A stretch of DNA of 64,000 bases from Imbricaverruca yamaguchii (taxonomy: Eukaryota > Arthropoda > Thecostraca > Neoverrucidae): positions 3,587,501-3,651,500 of the forward strand of contig JAOTOL010001646.1 in the NCBI GenBank assembly GCA_034440575.1. The letters run 5' to 3'. Below the pieces are notes generated by a model, which searched no databases, was not told where the DNA came from, and worked only from the letters and a program-made list of their open reading frames with translations. Positions 20,740 through 30,947 of this stretch are shown here, piece by piece. A program made the translations under genes and the position numbers. Every line of letters begins with the position of its first letter. Within the stretch, counting starts at the first letter, position 1.

Positions 20740-21625
20740 ACCTGGCGACACGCGGCCAGCTCGTCTCTCACCAGACGGCCCACCATCTGACGGCAGGTGG
20801 TCGTGCCACCCGACCTCAGACGGTGACATCACCTCTCGGTCCATCATCTGACGGCAGGTGGTCGTGCCACTCGACCTCAGACGGTGACATCACCTCTCGG
20901 TCCATCATCTGACGGAGGTGGTCGTGCCACCGACCTCAGACGGTGATCACCTCTCGTCTGACGGCGTGGTGTGCCCCGCCCAGCGGTGACTCTGGTAGGT
21001 CCTCATCTGACGGCAGGTGGTCGTGCCACCCGACCTCAGACGGTGACACCACCTTCGGTCCATCATCTGACGGCAGGTGGTCGTGCACCCGACCTCAGAC
21101 GGTGACATCACCTCTCGGTCATCATCTAACGGCAGGTGGTCGTGCCACCGACCTCAGACGGACATCACCTCTGGTAAACGGTCCATCATCTGACGGCAGG
21201 TGGTCGTGCCACCCGACCTCAGACGGTGACATCACCTTCGGTCCATCATCTGACGGCAGGTGGCGTGCCACCGACCTCAGACGGTGACATCACCTTCGGT
21301 CCATCATCTGACGGCAGGTGGTCGTGCCACCCGACCTCAGACGGTGACACCACCTCTCGGTCCATCATCTGACGGCAGGTGGTCGTGCCACCCGACCTCA
21401 GACGGTGACATCACCTCTCGGTCCATCATCTGACGGCAGGTGGTCGTGCCACCCGACCTCAGACGGTGACACCACCTCTCGGTCCATCATCTGACGGCAG
21501 GTGGTCGTGCCACCCGACCTCAGACGGTGACATCACCTCTCGGTCCATCATCTGACGGCAGGTGGTCGTGCCACCCGACCTCAGACGGTGACATCACCTC
21601 TCGGTCTATCATCTGACAGCAGGCG
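20740..21625. repeat. 61-bp minisatellite
   Basis: About 14 units built from CATCTGACGGCAGGTGGTCG, TGCCACCCGACCTCAGACGG and TGACATCACCTCTCGGTC. Units toward the left (20880-21300) carry small deletions, while those toward the right are near perfect, which is the usual polarity of recent homogenisation. Confidence 0.93.
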
Positions 21626-22585
21626 GTCGGTCACGTGACGTGGTTTTCTGACGTCGGTTGCTCGATTTGGCGCCCGTCGAAACTCCGGGCTGTCGCAGGG
21701 AAATATGCCTAACTATAAAAAGTCACTTGCTGGAGAAGCATGATGAGCATATCACTTGACCACAGCGGGATATGTGCACCTATGCTTCTCTATTCCGTAA
21801 AGCCTGTCTCAAGTAAAATTGTTCAAGGTCAGTGGTATCTGGGCATTCAATGAAGTGATGTCCAGGTTTTTATCATGATGGTTAGGGCAAATAGCACATC
21901 AGTGAAGCTTGGAACAGTAAACTAATCAAAGTGTCGCATCCACCAATTACGGATTCAAATTTCAATAGCATCATAACTTTTCTAAACCCGTATCAAACTG
22001 GCATTGAACTGGACTCATCTGCATCTCATTTGCATTCATCTCATTTGGCTCACATTGAATAGATATATTTTATAAATTGGAGTTCTGTTGCGTAATTCTG
22101 GTCAGGGGTGGATCTAGAAAGGGATAATTGGAATATTTATGAAGTTATGCAAAAACACGACACTATGCGTAAAGTCCATCAGTCATCAAGAGTTGATGAC
22201 AAGATTCGCCCTACATTCTTTTCTTCTACCTCCTGCTCCTGACTCCACTACTGAACAATAGCATTTAGGTACACATCTTCACATCGGCATCAAACACTGG
22301 CCCGATATTTTAAGGCCCGTGAGACATTTATCAGTTAAGCACCAGAAAGTTCCACAACACGACTGTCCCAAGAATATTTCTTCCTATTTAGGTTTCCATT
22401 CCTACCCGGTCATTTTTCAACTTTCGAGAAAATGGATGGCGAGAGTGTGTCATGATGTTACGCTTCCATTATCTTGCAAAGTCATCGAGATGCAAGTTCA
22501 CAAATTGCAGGGGTGGAATGTGCCGTTTGCGCAAGCACACTTAAATTGATCGAAACGTAGCAGGTGGTGCGATGGCAGACGGTCG
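21626..22585. other. Tropomodulin intron, unique sequence
   Basis: I see no gene or repeat in this AT-rich stretch. Confidence 0.5.
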
Positions 22586-22589
22586 TCAC

Positions 22590-23480
22590 ACCGCCTAATG
22601 ACATATCGTGGCATCATCTGATGACGTGCTGCCACACCACCTGACGACGTGCTGCCACACTACCTGGCGATGTGCTGCCACACCACCTGACGATGTGCTG
22701 CCACACCACCTGACGACGTGCTGCCACACCACCTGACGATGTGCTGCCACACCACCTGACGACGTGCTGCCACACCACCTGACGATGTGCTGCCACACCA
22801 CCTGACGACGTGCTGCCACACCACCTGACGACGTGCTGCCACACCACCTGATGACGTGCTGCCACACCACCTGATGACGTGCTGCCACACCACCTGATGA
22901 CGTGCTGCCACACCACCTGACGATGTGCTGCCACACCACCTGACGATGTGCTGCCACACCACCTGACGACGTGCTGCCACACCACCTGACGATGTGCTGC
23001 CACACCACCTGACGACGTGCTGCCACACCACCTGACGACGTGCTGCCACACCACCTGACGACGTGCTGCCACACCACCTGACGACGTGCTGCCACACCAC
23101 CTGACGACGTGCTGCCACACCACCTGATGACGTGCTGCCACACCACCTGACGATGTGCTGCCACACCACCTGACGATGTGCTGCCACACCACCTGATGAC
23201 GTGCTGCCACACCACCTGACGACGTGCTGCCACACCACCTGACGACGTGCTGCCACACCACCTGACGACGTGCTGCCACACCACCTGATGACGTGCTGCC
23301 ACACCACCTGACGATGTGCTGCCACACCACCTGACGACGTGCTGCCACACCACCTGACGACGTGCTGCCACACCACCTGACGATGTGCTGCCATACCATC
23401 TGACGACGTGCTGCCACACCACCCGATGACGTGCTGCCACACCACCTGACGACATGCTACGATACAACCTGACGACATTT
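22590..23480. repeat. 23-bp minisatellite
   Basis: About 37 units of CTGCCACACCACCTGACGAC plus GTG, with GATGTG and GATGAC variants. On the minus strand the unit contains GTCAGGTGGTGTGGCAG. All minus-strand frames are open, giving spurious open frames of 267-290 codons. Confidence 0.95.
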
Positions 23481-23660
23481 CACGCCACCACCTGGCGACA
23501 TGTTGTCACACTTGGCGACATGATACCACACCACCACCTGGTGACATGATACCACACCACCACCTGGTAACATGATACCACACCACCACCTGGTGGTGAC
23601 ATGATACCACACCACCCAAAGACATACTGTCACACCACCACCTGGGAACATGCTGTCATG
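23481..23660. repeat. Diverged 26-27-bp extension of the 23-bp array
   Basis: About six units related to ACATGATACCACACCACC plus ACCTGGTG. They share the CACACCACCTG core with the neighbouring 23-bp array but have a different length, so they are probably an older edge of it. Confidence 0.75.
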
Positions 23661-24350
23661 TCAGCTGTCGAAAGAGTGTCAACAGGTCGTCGATGACAGA
23701 CTGTCATATCACATCCACACAGATGACTAGACCCGATGGCCAAGATCTGATCACGAGCGCCCTCAACAAGCGATCCCACCACGGTCACAGCACGTGACTA
23801 TTGGCAGCACCAGACTCTATCGAAAGGGAAGTTGCATCACCCGTCGACTTCCGCACCACCATTTGACCTCAAATCGTCTGGCCTACCAAGAATGATAATC
23901 AGGCGTTCTGATGCCAAAGCTGTCGGCTCTTCTTATCGACATGATCTACCCCCACCCGACTGCGTCAATATGGAGTCACGTGCCGCCGGCTTTCGAATTG
24001 AAGCATCGTCAACTCGACCACAGTCGCTGTTTGAGCCAGAGAGCAGCGGCTGGAATTCAAGCGCAGGTGCCTCTCGGTGCAATATGAACCGCTCGCTGAT
24101 AGCAGCGCAGAAGTGCCTTCGCCGGCGTCGGAGTCGCTCCACACAGGTATTAGCCACGGCCGAGACGGCTGCGGGGCTTCATCTCCCGCCAGCAGGCGGT
24201 GTTACCGTCGAGACGGGGCCACAACTGCTGAGTATCGCTCCGGCACACACACACACCACACTGCTCGGCTTCGTACGCGGCGACCCCGGCAGTTCTGTCG
24301 AACCCGTCCACTCGCACGAACCCAACGACGGCGGGGGAACTTCGGGGTGA
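23661..24350. other. Tropomodulin intron, unique sequence
   Basis: No gene recognised. An open plus-strand frame (23832-24350) has no domain signature. Confidence 0.4.
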
Positions 24351-24550
24351 CGCTTCAATACAGGAAGAAGAAGAAGATTGGGCTCTTTTACGACACGTTC
24401 GACTGCTAGGCCATATAGCTTCGACAGTTTCTCACGCCGATTGGTCGCGGATACATTCGGCGAACCCGCCGGCTGCGGGATTCGAACGAGCCGTCTCCAG
24501 ATCAGGAGACCAACACCCTACTGACCAAGCTATCGCGACTCCGCTTCAAT
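24351..24550 (-). mobile_element. tRNA-derived SINE family C
   Basis: The minus-strand head has GCGATAGCTTGGTCAGTAGG (A box) and GCTCGTTCGAATCCCG (B box). The body ends in TCTTCTTCTTCTTCCTG. Nine-base target-site duplications CGCTTCAAT lie at 24351-24359 and 24542-24550. The head resembles a tRNA with an intact internal promoter. Confidence 0.85.
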
Positions 24551-25601
24551 GCGGGGGTGAACGTGGTACACCGACAACGAAGTGCGTATCCCTCCAACAC
24601 ATGCCAGCCACTCTTCGTCCGGCCAGTCTTCTCTTTCAAGTGCTCAGGCCTACCATGCAAGGGGTCCCCTGCGTGGTTTCGGACCGCTCCGTTGGCCCAA
24701 GAACACTTCACGTCGGTTTCGGGCTCTCCCCGATGGCACGGAGTTCTGCCGCGACTATGGGTCCTTTCCGCCGGCACAGTCCAGCGATCCAGAGCCTCCT
24801 CCTTGTCAGGTTGGAAGCTCTCTTCCAACAGTGTGGTCCCCTATCAGGTCAGGCATGGGAATCTGCCGCTGTTTGGATGGGCACAATCTTAAGGCCCGAT
24901 CAAGTTCCTCCAATATTGCTTTTCTTCAATGTAGTGCCCAATGGGGCAGTCCCTCCAATTTATATTTTCGCGTAAGTCCTATCCTTGACTGGTCCTTCGA
25001 AGCTACTCAGTCCTGAAGCTAACAGATTACTTATTATTAGGTTGATCAGGTGTGAAGTATAATAGGCGGCATAGTAAGTATAATAGGTCGTTATTTGTTT
25101 GTCTTAACCGAGACTCAATGTGAAACTTGGTTGTGGCTTGTCTCTCATTATTCTCGAGGAAATATTTATGAATTTTCGACGCCACCTCTCCTTTGGGTGG
25201 AATTTATCAAAGCATATTTATCAGATAGGATGGCAATTTCCGCATGGAAACAGAAGTAAATCAAGGGGATGTGTGTGTCACACAATGGGCAGCAATAGGC
25301 TAGTATCGGCTGGAGTGAAAACAATGAAGGTTTTCAGGAACGCTGCAATTATCGCTGTGTGTGGAGGATATCAGAATTCAACTCACCTGGAACTCACTAT
25401 ATTTTTGAAAGAGGAATTTGCGACAGATTGGTAGTCCAGCATCGTCGCCTATCCTACTAGTCAACTTATGCGTCGGCTAGGGCCACGCTCGCATTTTGAA
25501 GCCGGAGCCTGTTGTCACCTCTTCCACGCCACTGTCGTACATTTGCACCAATCCCGCGTCTGGACTGGCGCGTTGTCGTCGACACTTGCACGAACACTTA
25601 C
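24551..25601. other. Tropomodulin intron, no gene recognised
   Basis: Open frames at 24557-25016 overlap in all three plus frames and show no family signature. The remainder is AT-rich. Confidence 0.4.
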
Positions 25602-25724
25602 GTCGGGGTCGACATCTCGGGCGAGCATGTCGATTTCCTCGGCCGTAAGCTGGTCCACCATGTCGTCCATGTCAATGTTGTCATATTCGCGGAGGTCCTT
25701 GCCGAACAACTTCTTGTTGGTGTC
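25602..25724 (-). CDS. tmod: Tropomodulin exon 2 (N-terminal helix, tropomyosin-binding site 1)
   Basis: This 123-bp exon (41 codons, phase 0 at both ends) reads DTNKKLFGKDLREYDNIDMD, then DMVDQLTAEEIDMLARDVDP, then D. It matches the family start (..LYGKDLSEYDD-D-D-LL-LT.EE...L..E-DPD), which forms the first tropomyosin-binding helix. The acceptor is TTATCAG|GACACC and the donor is a perfect GAC|GTAAGT. It has no ATG, so translation must begin in an upstream exon. Confidence 0.95.
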
Positions 25725-26133
25725 CTGATAACAGGCAAGAGTGTTATAGTCTGACTGTGGAACTGAATATAATATGGGAGTTGTGTGTGTTCAGTGGTGT
25801 GGAGAGGCGGCCACGCTCAGCTAAGTCGATACGCAATTATCAAACAGTTGTCATGGAAATTAGATGCAAAGTAACTTGCTAGTTTACATAGAGATTAAAA
25901 AGCAGATATACTTTTAAGTGACATAATTGCGGCTTGAAACAGCTCAAACAAAAAGTCATTAATGTTTCGAATATAGTGAGAGTCGTACTCGACCAGCCTG
26001 TATCGGGTCACTCAAATGAATTTATATCGGAGATACAAGGAGGTAGACTCACTTGGGTTTCGCTTTGGCTCGTAATATATTCCGATGAAAAATGACACCA
26101 CATGATTTTGTCTTATTTCTCTTCATGGTAGTG
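25725..26133. other. Tropomodulin intron, unique sequence
   Basis: Short AT-rich intronic stretch in which I see no gene or repeat. Confidence 0.5.
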
Positions 26134-26356
26134 TTCGTGATCAGGGGCGCAACTGAGGTTTTCCTAAGGGGGCCGACCCAAAACAAAGAAAAATATAATC
26201 TCACTGAGATCGGTTTCGGCACGCGGAGCACGGCGAAAATGCGTGGTTTGATGTGGTGCAAATCCCCAAAAATTCGTGTTTGGTCTAGTGTAATTAGGTT
26301 TCTTCAGATGAGTCCGGACCCTGCCCCTCACCCTTGGCTGCGCCTCTGCTCGTGGT
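26134..26356. mobile_element. hAT-like MITE, candidate 1
   Basis: The ends CAGGGGCGCAACTGAGG and (inverted) CAGAGGCGCAGCCAAGGG form imperfect terminal inverted repeats at 26142 and 26348. Eight-base flanks TTCGTGAT and CTCGTGGT agree at 6 of 8 positions, as expected for an old hAT target-site duplication. There is no coding capacity. Related ends are found at 55703-55899, and lone ends near 56310 and 59960. Confidence 0.6.
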
Positions 26357-26689
26357 GTCCCAATGTGGCGCAGTGCAGCAAGTAGTGGCTGAGAAAATGG
26401 GGTGAACAAATGCACCGAATAGAACGAGATGGCGTGCTACGAAACACTAACTTGGCGACAACTTATTTCCTTCGTTCCATTTTCTCAGTCCTTCCTGCTT
26501 CATTAGTTGTTTTCGACAACTGTACTTCCTGACACTTTGAAGCCACCATCGTGTAAAGTAGTGGACGGGTTTGCTCTATGTCAGCCGCTTGTCCTGGTGC
26601 AGTGGATTGACCTGGTCTGGATATCCCTTAGGTACACGGTAAGTACGCTGTTTCAGGAAACATGCATTCCTTTAACAGCGGCACAGCGG

Positions 26690-27830
26690 TATTAGTCGGG
26701 AGCGCATGCCGTGCACAAGTGAGTGAGAGTGCCGCGGAGTGGGCAGCGATGCAGGAGCAGCAAACGATACAAGCATAGCTAGCAGCGCACACAGCCGGAA
26801 GTGCTAGCATTGCTGGCAGCGCGAGCCGAGCAGGCGTACCGTGGAGCCGAAGAAGCTATCGACAGCGGCGGTGCCAATGGCACTGCGTGTGATCGACTGC
26901 GACGATACGCGCGCCGTGTACATGCTGGAGGCCTCGCCCATCGCGGCCACCGGCGCTCAACAATCGCCGGCGGCGGTCGGCGGGTGGCGAGCGCGCCGGT
27001 CGGCACCACCGTCGCGGCTAGCTGGCCAGCGGCATCGCCCTGCGGCGCCGAGCCGACCCGAGCCGCGCGAGCCCACTGCACAGCCGGCACTGGACGGCCG
27101 CCGGCCGGCGGCGGCGCTTTCCAGAATGCGGGCCACCTGGAGCGGCGGCGGCGGCGGCGGCGGCGGCCTCGGCGGCGGCCGCCCGCGCTGCCAGATGATG
27201 GCCGAACGGTCGGAAACGGCGCGAAGGCGGCGCGGCGTGGGGCGGCGCGAAGTGGCGCGAATCGGCGCGACGCGCTGCCAGACGGCGTCAGTTGCGATCT
27301 GGCAACACTGGAAACAATGTAGCCTTGGCACGGCCCGGGTAAACAGTGGCGCCGCGCGACACTAATGCGGCGGGCTGCGCAGCCAAAATAGCTCACCCGA
27401 TCGGCGGCATAAGGCCGGGCTCGCCGTCCACCGGCCCGCGTCCGACGTTGACGTCGCGACAAGAGTGCGGTGTAGCGCAAAAATAAACCGAACATAGACA
27501 GGAAAAGTCGGCGGAAGAGAGCAGCAGATGCGCACCCGACAGATCGATGATGTTTGGTGGTTAGTCGAGCAGAAAAAGAAACGCAAGCTGGCTGTTTGAA
27601 TAGTATTCATCACAGGTTAGAACACAAAATACGTCGCTTGCTTTCGAAGCGCGGGACAGTTGACAAACATCGACAGCAGGTGAAATGAGAGCGCGTTGAA
27701 AATGGACGGAGCAGAGGCTCACACTGGTACAAACAATACAATCATTTTGAAAAGCAGCAGCAGCAGCGGCGACGACGGCAGCGGCTTATTTGCGGCGGCT
27801 AAGCGAATCTGTGGTCGGTCTAGCTTACAT
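26690..27830. promoter_or_regulatory. CpG-rich island, possible alternative promoter
   Basis: A GC- and CpG-rich block with GGC-repeat runs (27145-27185), inside the tropomodulin intron between exons 1 and 2. It ends 20 bp before a strong plus-strand splice-donor sequence GAGCAG|GTAAGT at about 27842-27853. Because exon 2 lacks an ATG, short tropomodulin isoforms need an alternative first exon, and this is a plausible place for one on the minus strand. A plus-strand transcript start is equally possible. Overlapping open frames here have no recognisable domains. Confidence 0.4.
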
Positions 27831-27853
27831 GGGTAGACATTGAGCAGGTAAGT

Positions 27854-28470
27854 TCGAATTTGGATCAGATATTAATAAAAATATTTTTGAATGTTCTATT
27901 GAGAACGGCGTGAGAAGCCAATAGTAATTAAATATTGAATGCCATATGTCACTAAGTTTAAGGACACATACAACCCTGGATTTTCCTTATCTCTACCGCA
28001 AAAGTAAGTTGATGCTACCCACTCGAATTCGGCAGCCTTTTTCTTTCACACAAGTCCAACTGAAACTCGTTCCCGTCACGTCCTCCTCCTGGAATGAATG
28101 ATCGATGGCAAACTCGAATTTACCAGGTTCTGACGAAGTATTTACATTGTTACAAAAATCGACTGTGCGCCGCTTGGAAAGCAAATTCGCATCACCACTA
28201 CCCATGTAAGCTGGATACTGACACGTGAGATCGTTAGCCATGAGATAGCCAGTGAGATAATCACGCCACCGCGCCCAGCCAGCCATGGTCGCCATGGTTA
28301 CACACAAGATGGCTGGCCAGTCGGGTAATCACGTCACGGCCATGATCGCCATGGTTACTCAATCACTCAACGCAGCTGGTCAGCCACGGTCGTCATGGCG
28401 ACGTCGCCACGTCACGGCACCTGGTTAGCCATTTCCACTTGCACGTCACGTCACGTCACGCCGGCGTCAC
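27854..28470. other. Tropomodulin intron 1, with GTGAC-rich start
   Basis: Next to exon 1, the minus-strand intron begins GTGACGCCGGCGTGACGTGA, a short run of the donor-like GTGAC(G) word. Scattered CGTGAC and CATGGCGA words continue to 28260. No gene seen in the rest. Confidence 0.5.
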
Positions 28471-28653
28471 CTGAATGCGGAACTGGTCGGGCGGGCGCGG
28501 CCGGTAGGTGGTCTTCTTGAGCGTGCGCGTGACGGTGGTCACCTCCTCGTACTCGTCGCTGTCGGCGTCGGTGTCGCCGTCGCTGCGGGCGGCGGCGTCC
28601 ATGGCGCGGCGGCCGGGCTCGGGCTGGTCGTGACCCCACCGGTCGCGCTCCAT
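28471..28653 (-). CDS. tmod: Probable tropomodulin exon 1 (long-isoform N terminus)
   Basis: A 61-codon frame starts at ATG 28653 and ends ...EYEEVTTVTRTLKKTTYRPR then PPDQFRIQ before a CAG|GTGACG donor. The phase (0) matches exon 2, giving FRIQ|DTNKKLFGKDL. The sequence is acidic, then Thr/Lys-rich, which I recall from N-terminal extensions of long arthropod tropomodulin isoforms. The match is not strong enough to be certain. An in-frame ATG at 28602 is an alternative start, and the frame stays open further upstream to 28752. The 10-bp G-rich array begins about 145 bp upstream. Confidence 0.6.
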
Positions 28654-28794
28654 CGTCCGCTGGCGCACTGGCGGACTGCGGGCGCGCTGCTGCTGCGGGC
28701 GCGCCGCCGGGGACACCGCTGGCACGTGCCGGCTCACTGGACAGGCGGGCACAGCGGTCAGGCCGGCCGCCAGCGCGTGTCACACGGGCGCGCC

Positions 28795-29695
28795 GCCGCC
28801 ACGGCCGCCACGTCCCGCCACGTCGTGTCACGTCCCGCCACGTCCCGCCACGTCCCGTCACGTCCCGCCACGTCCCGCCACGTCCCGCCACGTCCCGCCA
28901 CGTCCCGTCACGTCCCGCCACGTCCCACCACGTCCCGCCACGTCCCGCCACATCCCGCCACGTCCTGTTACGTCCCGCCACGTCCTGTCACGTCCCGTCA
29001 CGTCCCGCCACGTCCCGTCATGTCCCGCCACGTCCCGTCACGTCCCGTCACGTCCCGTCACGTCCCGTCACGTCCCGTCACGTCCCGTTACGTCCTGTCA
29101 CGTCCCGACACGTCCCGCCACGTCCTGTTACGTCCTGCCACGTCCCGCCACGTCCCGCGTCCCGCCACGTCCCGTCACGTCCCGCCACGTCCTGTCACGT
29201 CCTGTCACGTTCCGCCGCGTCCCGCCACGTCCCGCCACGTCCCGCCCCGTCTCCCCACGTCCTGCCACGTCCCGTCACGTCCCGTCACGTCCCGTCACGT
29301 CCCGTCACGTCCGCCACGTCACGTCCCGCCACGTCCCGCACATCCCGCCACGTCCTGTTACGTCCCGCCACGTCCCGTCACGTCCCCACGTCCCGCCACG
29401 TCCCGTCACGTCCCGCCACGTCCCGTCACGTCCCGTCACGTCCCGCCACGTCCCGCCACGTCCTGTCACGTCCCGTCACGTCCCGCCACGTCCCGTCACG
29501 TCCTGTCACGTCCCGCCCCGTCCCGCCACGTCCCGTCACGTCCCGCCCCGTCTCCCCACGTCCCGTCACGTCCCGTCACGTCCCGTCACGTCCCGCCACG
29601 TCCCGTCACGTCCCGCCCCGTCTCCCCACGTCCTGCCACGTCCCGTCACGTCCCGTCACGTCCCGTCACGTCCCGCCACGTCCCGCCACGTTCCG
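28795..29695 (-). repeat. 10-bp G-rich minisatellite upstream of tropomodulin exon 1
   Basis: About 90 units of plus-strand CACGTCCCGC or CACGTCCCGT, that is GCGGGACGTG or ACGGGACGTG on the gene's sense strand. A GGG run occurs every 10 bp with 7-base spacers, and each unit has an ACGT core. Units vary mainly at one position (C/T). The period equals about one DNA helical turn. The open plus frame of 373 codons is an artefact. Confidence 0.95.
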
Positions 29696-29699
29696 AGCT

Positions 29700-30539
29700 C
29701 GAGAGAGCCGCCACTGCTGGCCCCAGTCGCTGGCAGTGTTCCGCCGGATGACGGGACGCGCAGCTGGTGCGGCCGCTCCGGCTGATGGGCACGGCGGAAA
29801 CCGCTGAAATCTAGAGAGGTGATGGATGCTGACGATGGAACGGGTGTGTAGTAGACGTAGATATGGGTGAAGATGCTGTGGAGGCGGCGAGGGCGCTGGA
29901 AGGCCAGTGCCCCCTCAACTTTCAGTGCATGACTCGTATTTTTAGGTTGGTAGTTTTTAAAGTAACATTCACAATATCCAATGTTTAGAACTAAAGCAGT
30001 CGAAGTACTTTGTCATAGCATCCGCTATACTCATCTGGTGACGCAACATGGTAAATTGTATTCTTGCGTCCCCGCTGCAGTTTTCATAGCAAGTGTTCAG
30101 CGTGAGATGAAGCAAACTGCAATCATACGTTACTGTTGCCACCATAGGCTACTCCTGTTGTCACCATAAGTAAGGAAGTTTGATAATTACTGATGGGCCC
30201 AATACATGGAGGTAATGCATGTTGCCAATTTGATTAAGGGGCCCACCCCACGGCCCTATGTTAAAAGATGAAAAAGTTGGTGGGGCAGAGGCAAAGATCA
30301 TGGGGCCCAGGCCCCATCAAAAGTACACAAAACTTCACCCTGGTTGTCTCAGAACTGTGAAGCAACTATGTTTTTTTTCATGGAAACATCGTCAGCTCTC
30401 ACATATTCTGCGCGAGTTTGGCTACTCGTAAACTCTGACGCGTAACGTTAATAGTAAATTGAGATATGTTTTTACATAAGCATGGACAGCATGTTTTACT
30501 TGAATGGGTCTTGTGGAGACTGGGCGGTCACTGGTTAGG
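29700..30539. other. Intergenic sequence upstream of tropomodulin
   Basis: No gene recognised. Segments near 30230-30320 (GGGGCCCACCCCACGG) resemble the decayed MITE ends seen elsewhere in the window. Confidence 0.4.
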
Positions 30540-30947
30540 CAAAGCCTCGAAAAAAAAATCGCGCTGTGACACAAAAAGACACGCTGGATCTCCAAACTTA
30601 ATCGCGCCGAACCCCAACAACCGTGATATGGCCCCGAACAAAACATGCCGGGTCCCAAATAAATTACACCGCGACCTCTACAAATCGTATTAGAGCCCAG
30701 AAAAGCGCGCCGTATCCCGGAAGAAGCGCCTCGGGACCTGACAAGTTGCATCGTAGCATCTAAAATTGCACCGAGGCGCGGAATTGTTGAGCTTGGACGA
30801 ACAAAAAATGTACGATCCTCGACATGTTAAGCCAGGCTATGCAAAATTGCAACGAGGCTCCAAAAACTCTTGCACGAGGCCACGGAGGAGCGCCGGCTAA
30901 GGGCCTTCTCACGGCTCAGGGGCCCTCCAATGTTCGTGTCGCCACTG
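30540..30947. repeat. Degenerate 20-21-bp periodic element, copy 3
   Basis: More than a dozen loosely conserved units of 20-22 bp, for example ATCGCGCCGAACCCCAACAA and GCGCCGTATCCCGGAAGAAG. They alternate a CGCC/CGAGG core with an A-rich segment. The right end CGCCACTG at 30947 is the inverse of the CAGTGGCG left end of copy 1, suggesting the same MITE-like element. Confidence 0.6.

Noticed and set aside
22595..23478. Three overlapping minus-strand frames of 267-290 codons
   Set aside because: All three frames are open because the 23-bp unit has no stop in any frame. This is a repeat artefact, not a gene.
22590..23480. CRISPR-like array
   Set aside because: The units are contiguous with no unique spacers, and the genome is eukaryotic. 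The same applies to the other short-unit arrays.
24440..24541. Functional tRNA gene on the minus strand
   Set aside because: This is the head of SINE family C. The sequence continues into a non-tRNA body ending in CTT repeats within target-site duplications.
26779..27495. 238-codon and overlapping Arg/Ala-rich frames as a protein
   Set aside because: Open in several frames on both strands because of GC richness; no conserved domain.
28630..29751. 373-codon plus-strand frame rich in Pro, Ser, Arg, His and Val
   Set aside because: It is a translation of the 10-bp array and also covers tropomodulin exon 1 on the opposite strand.
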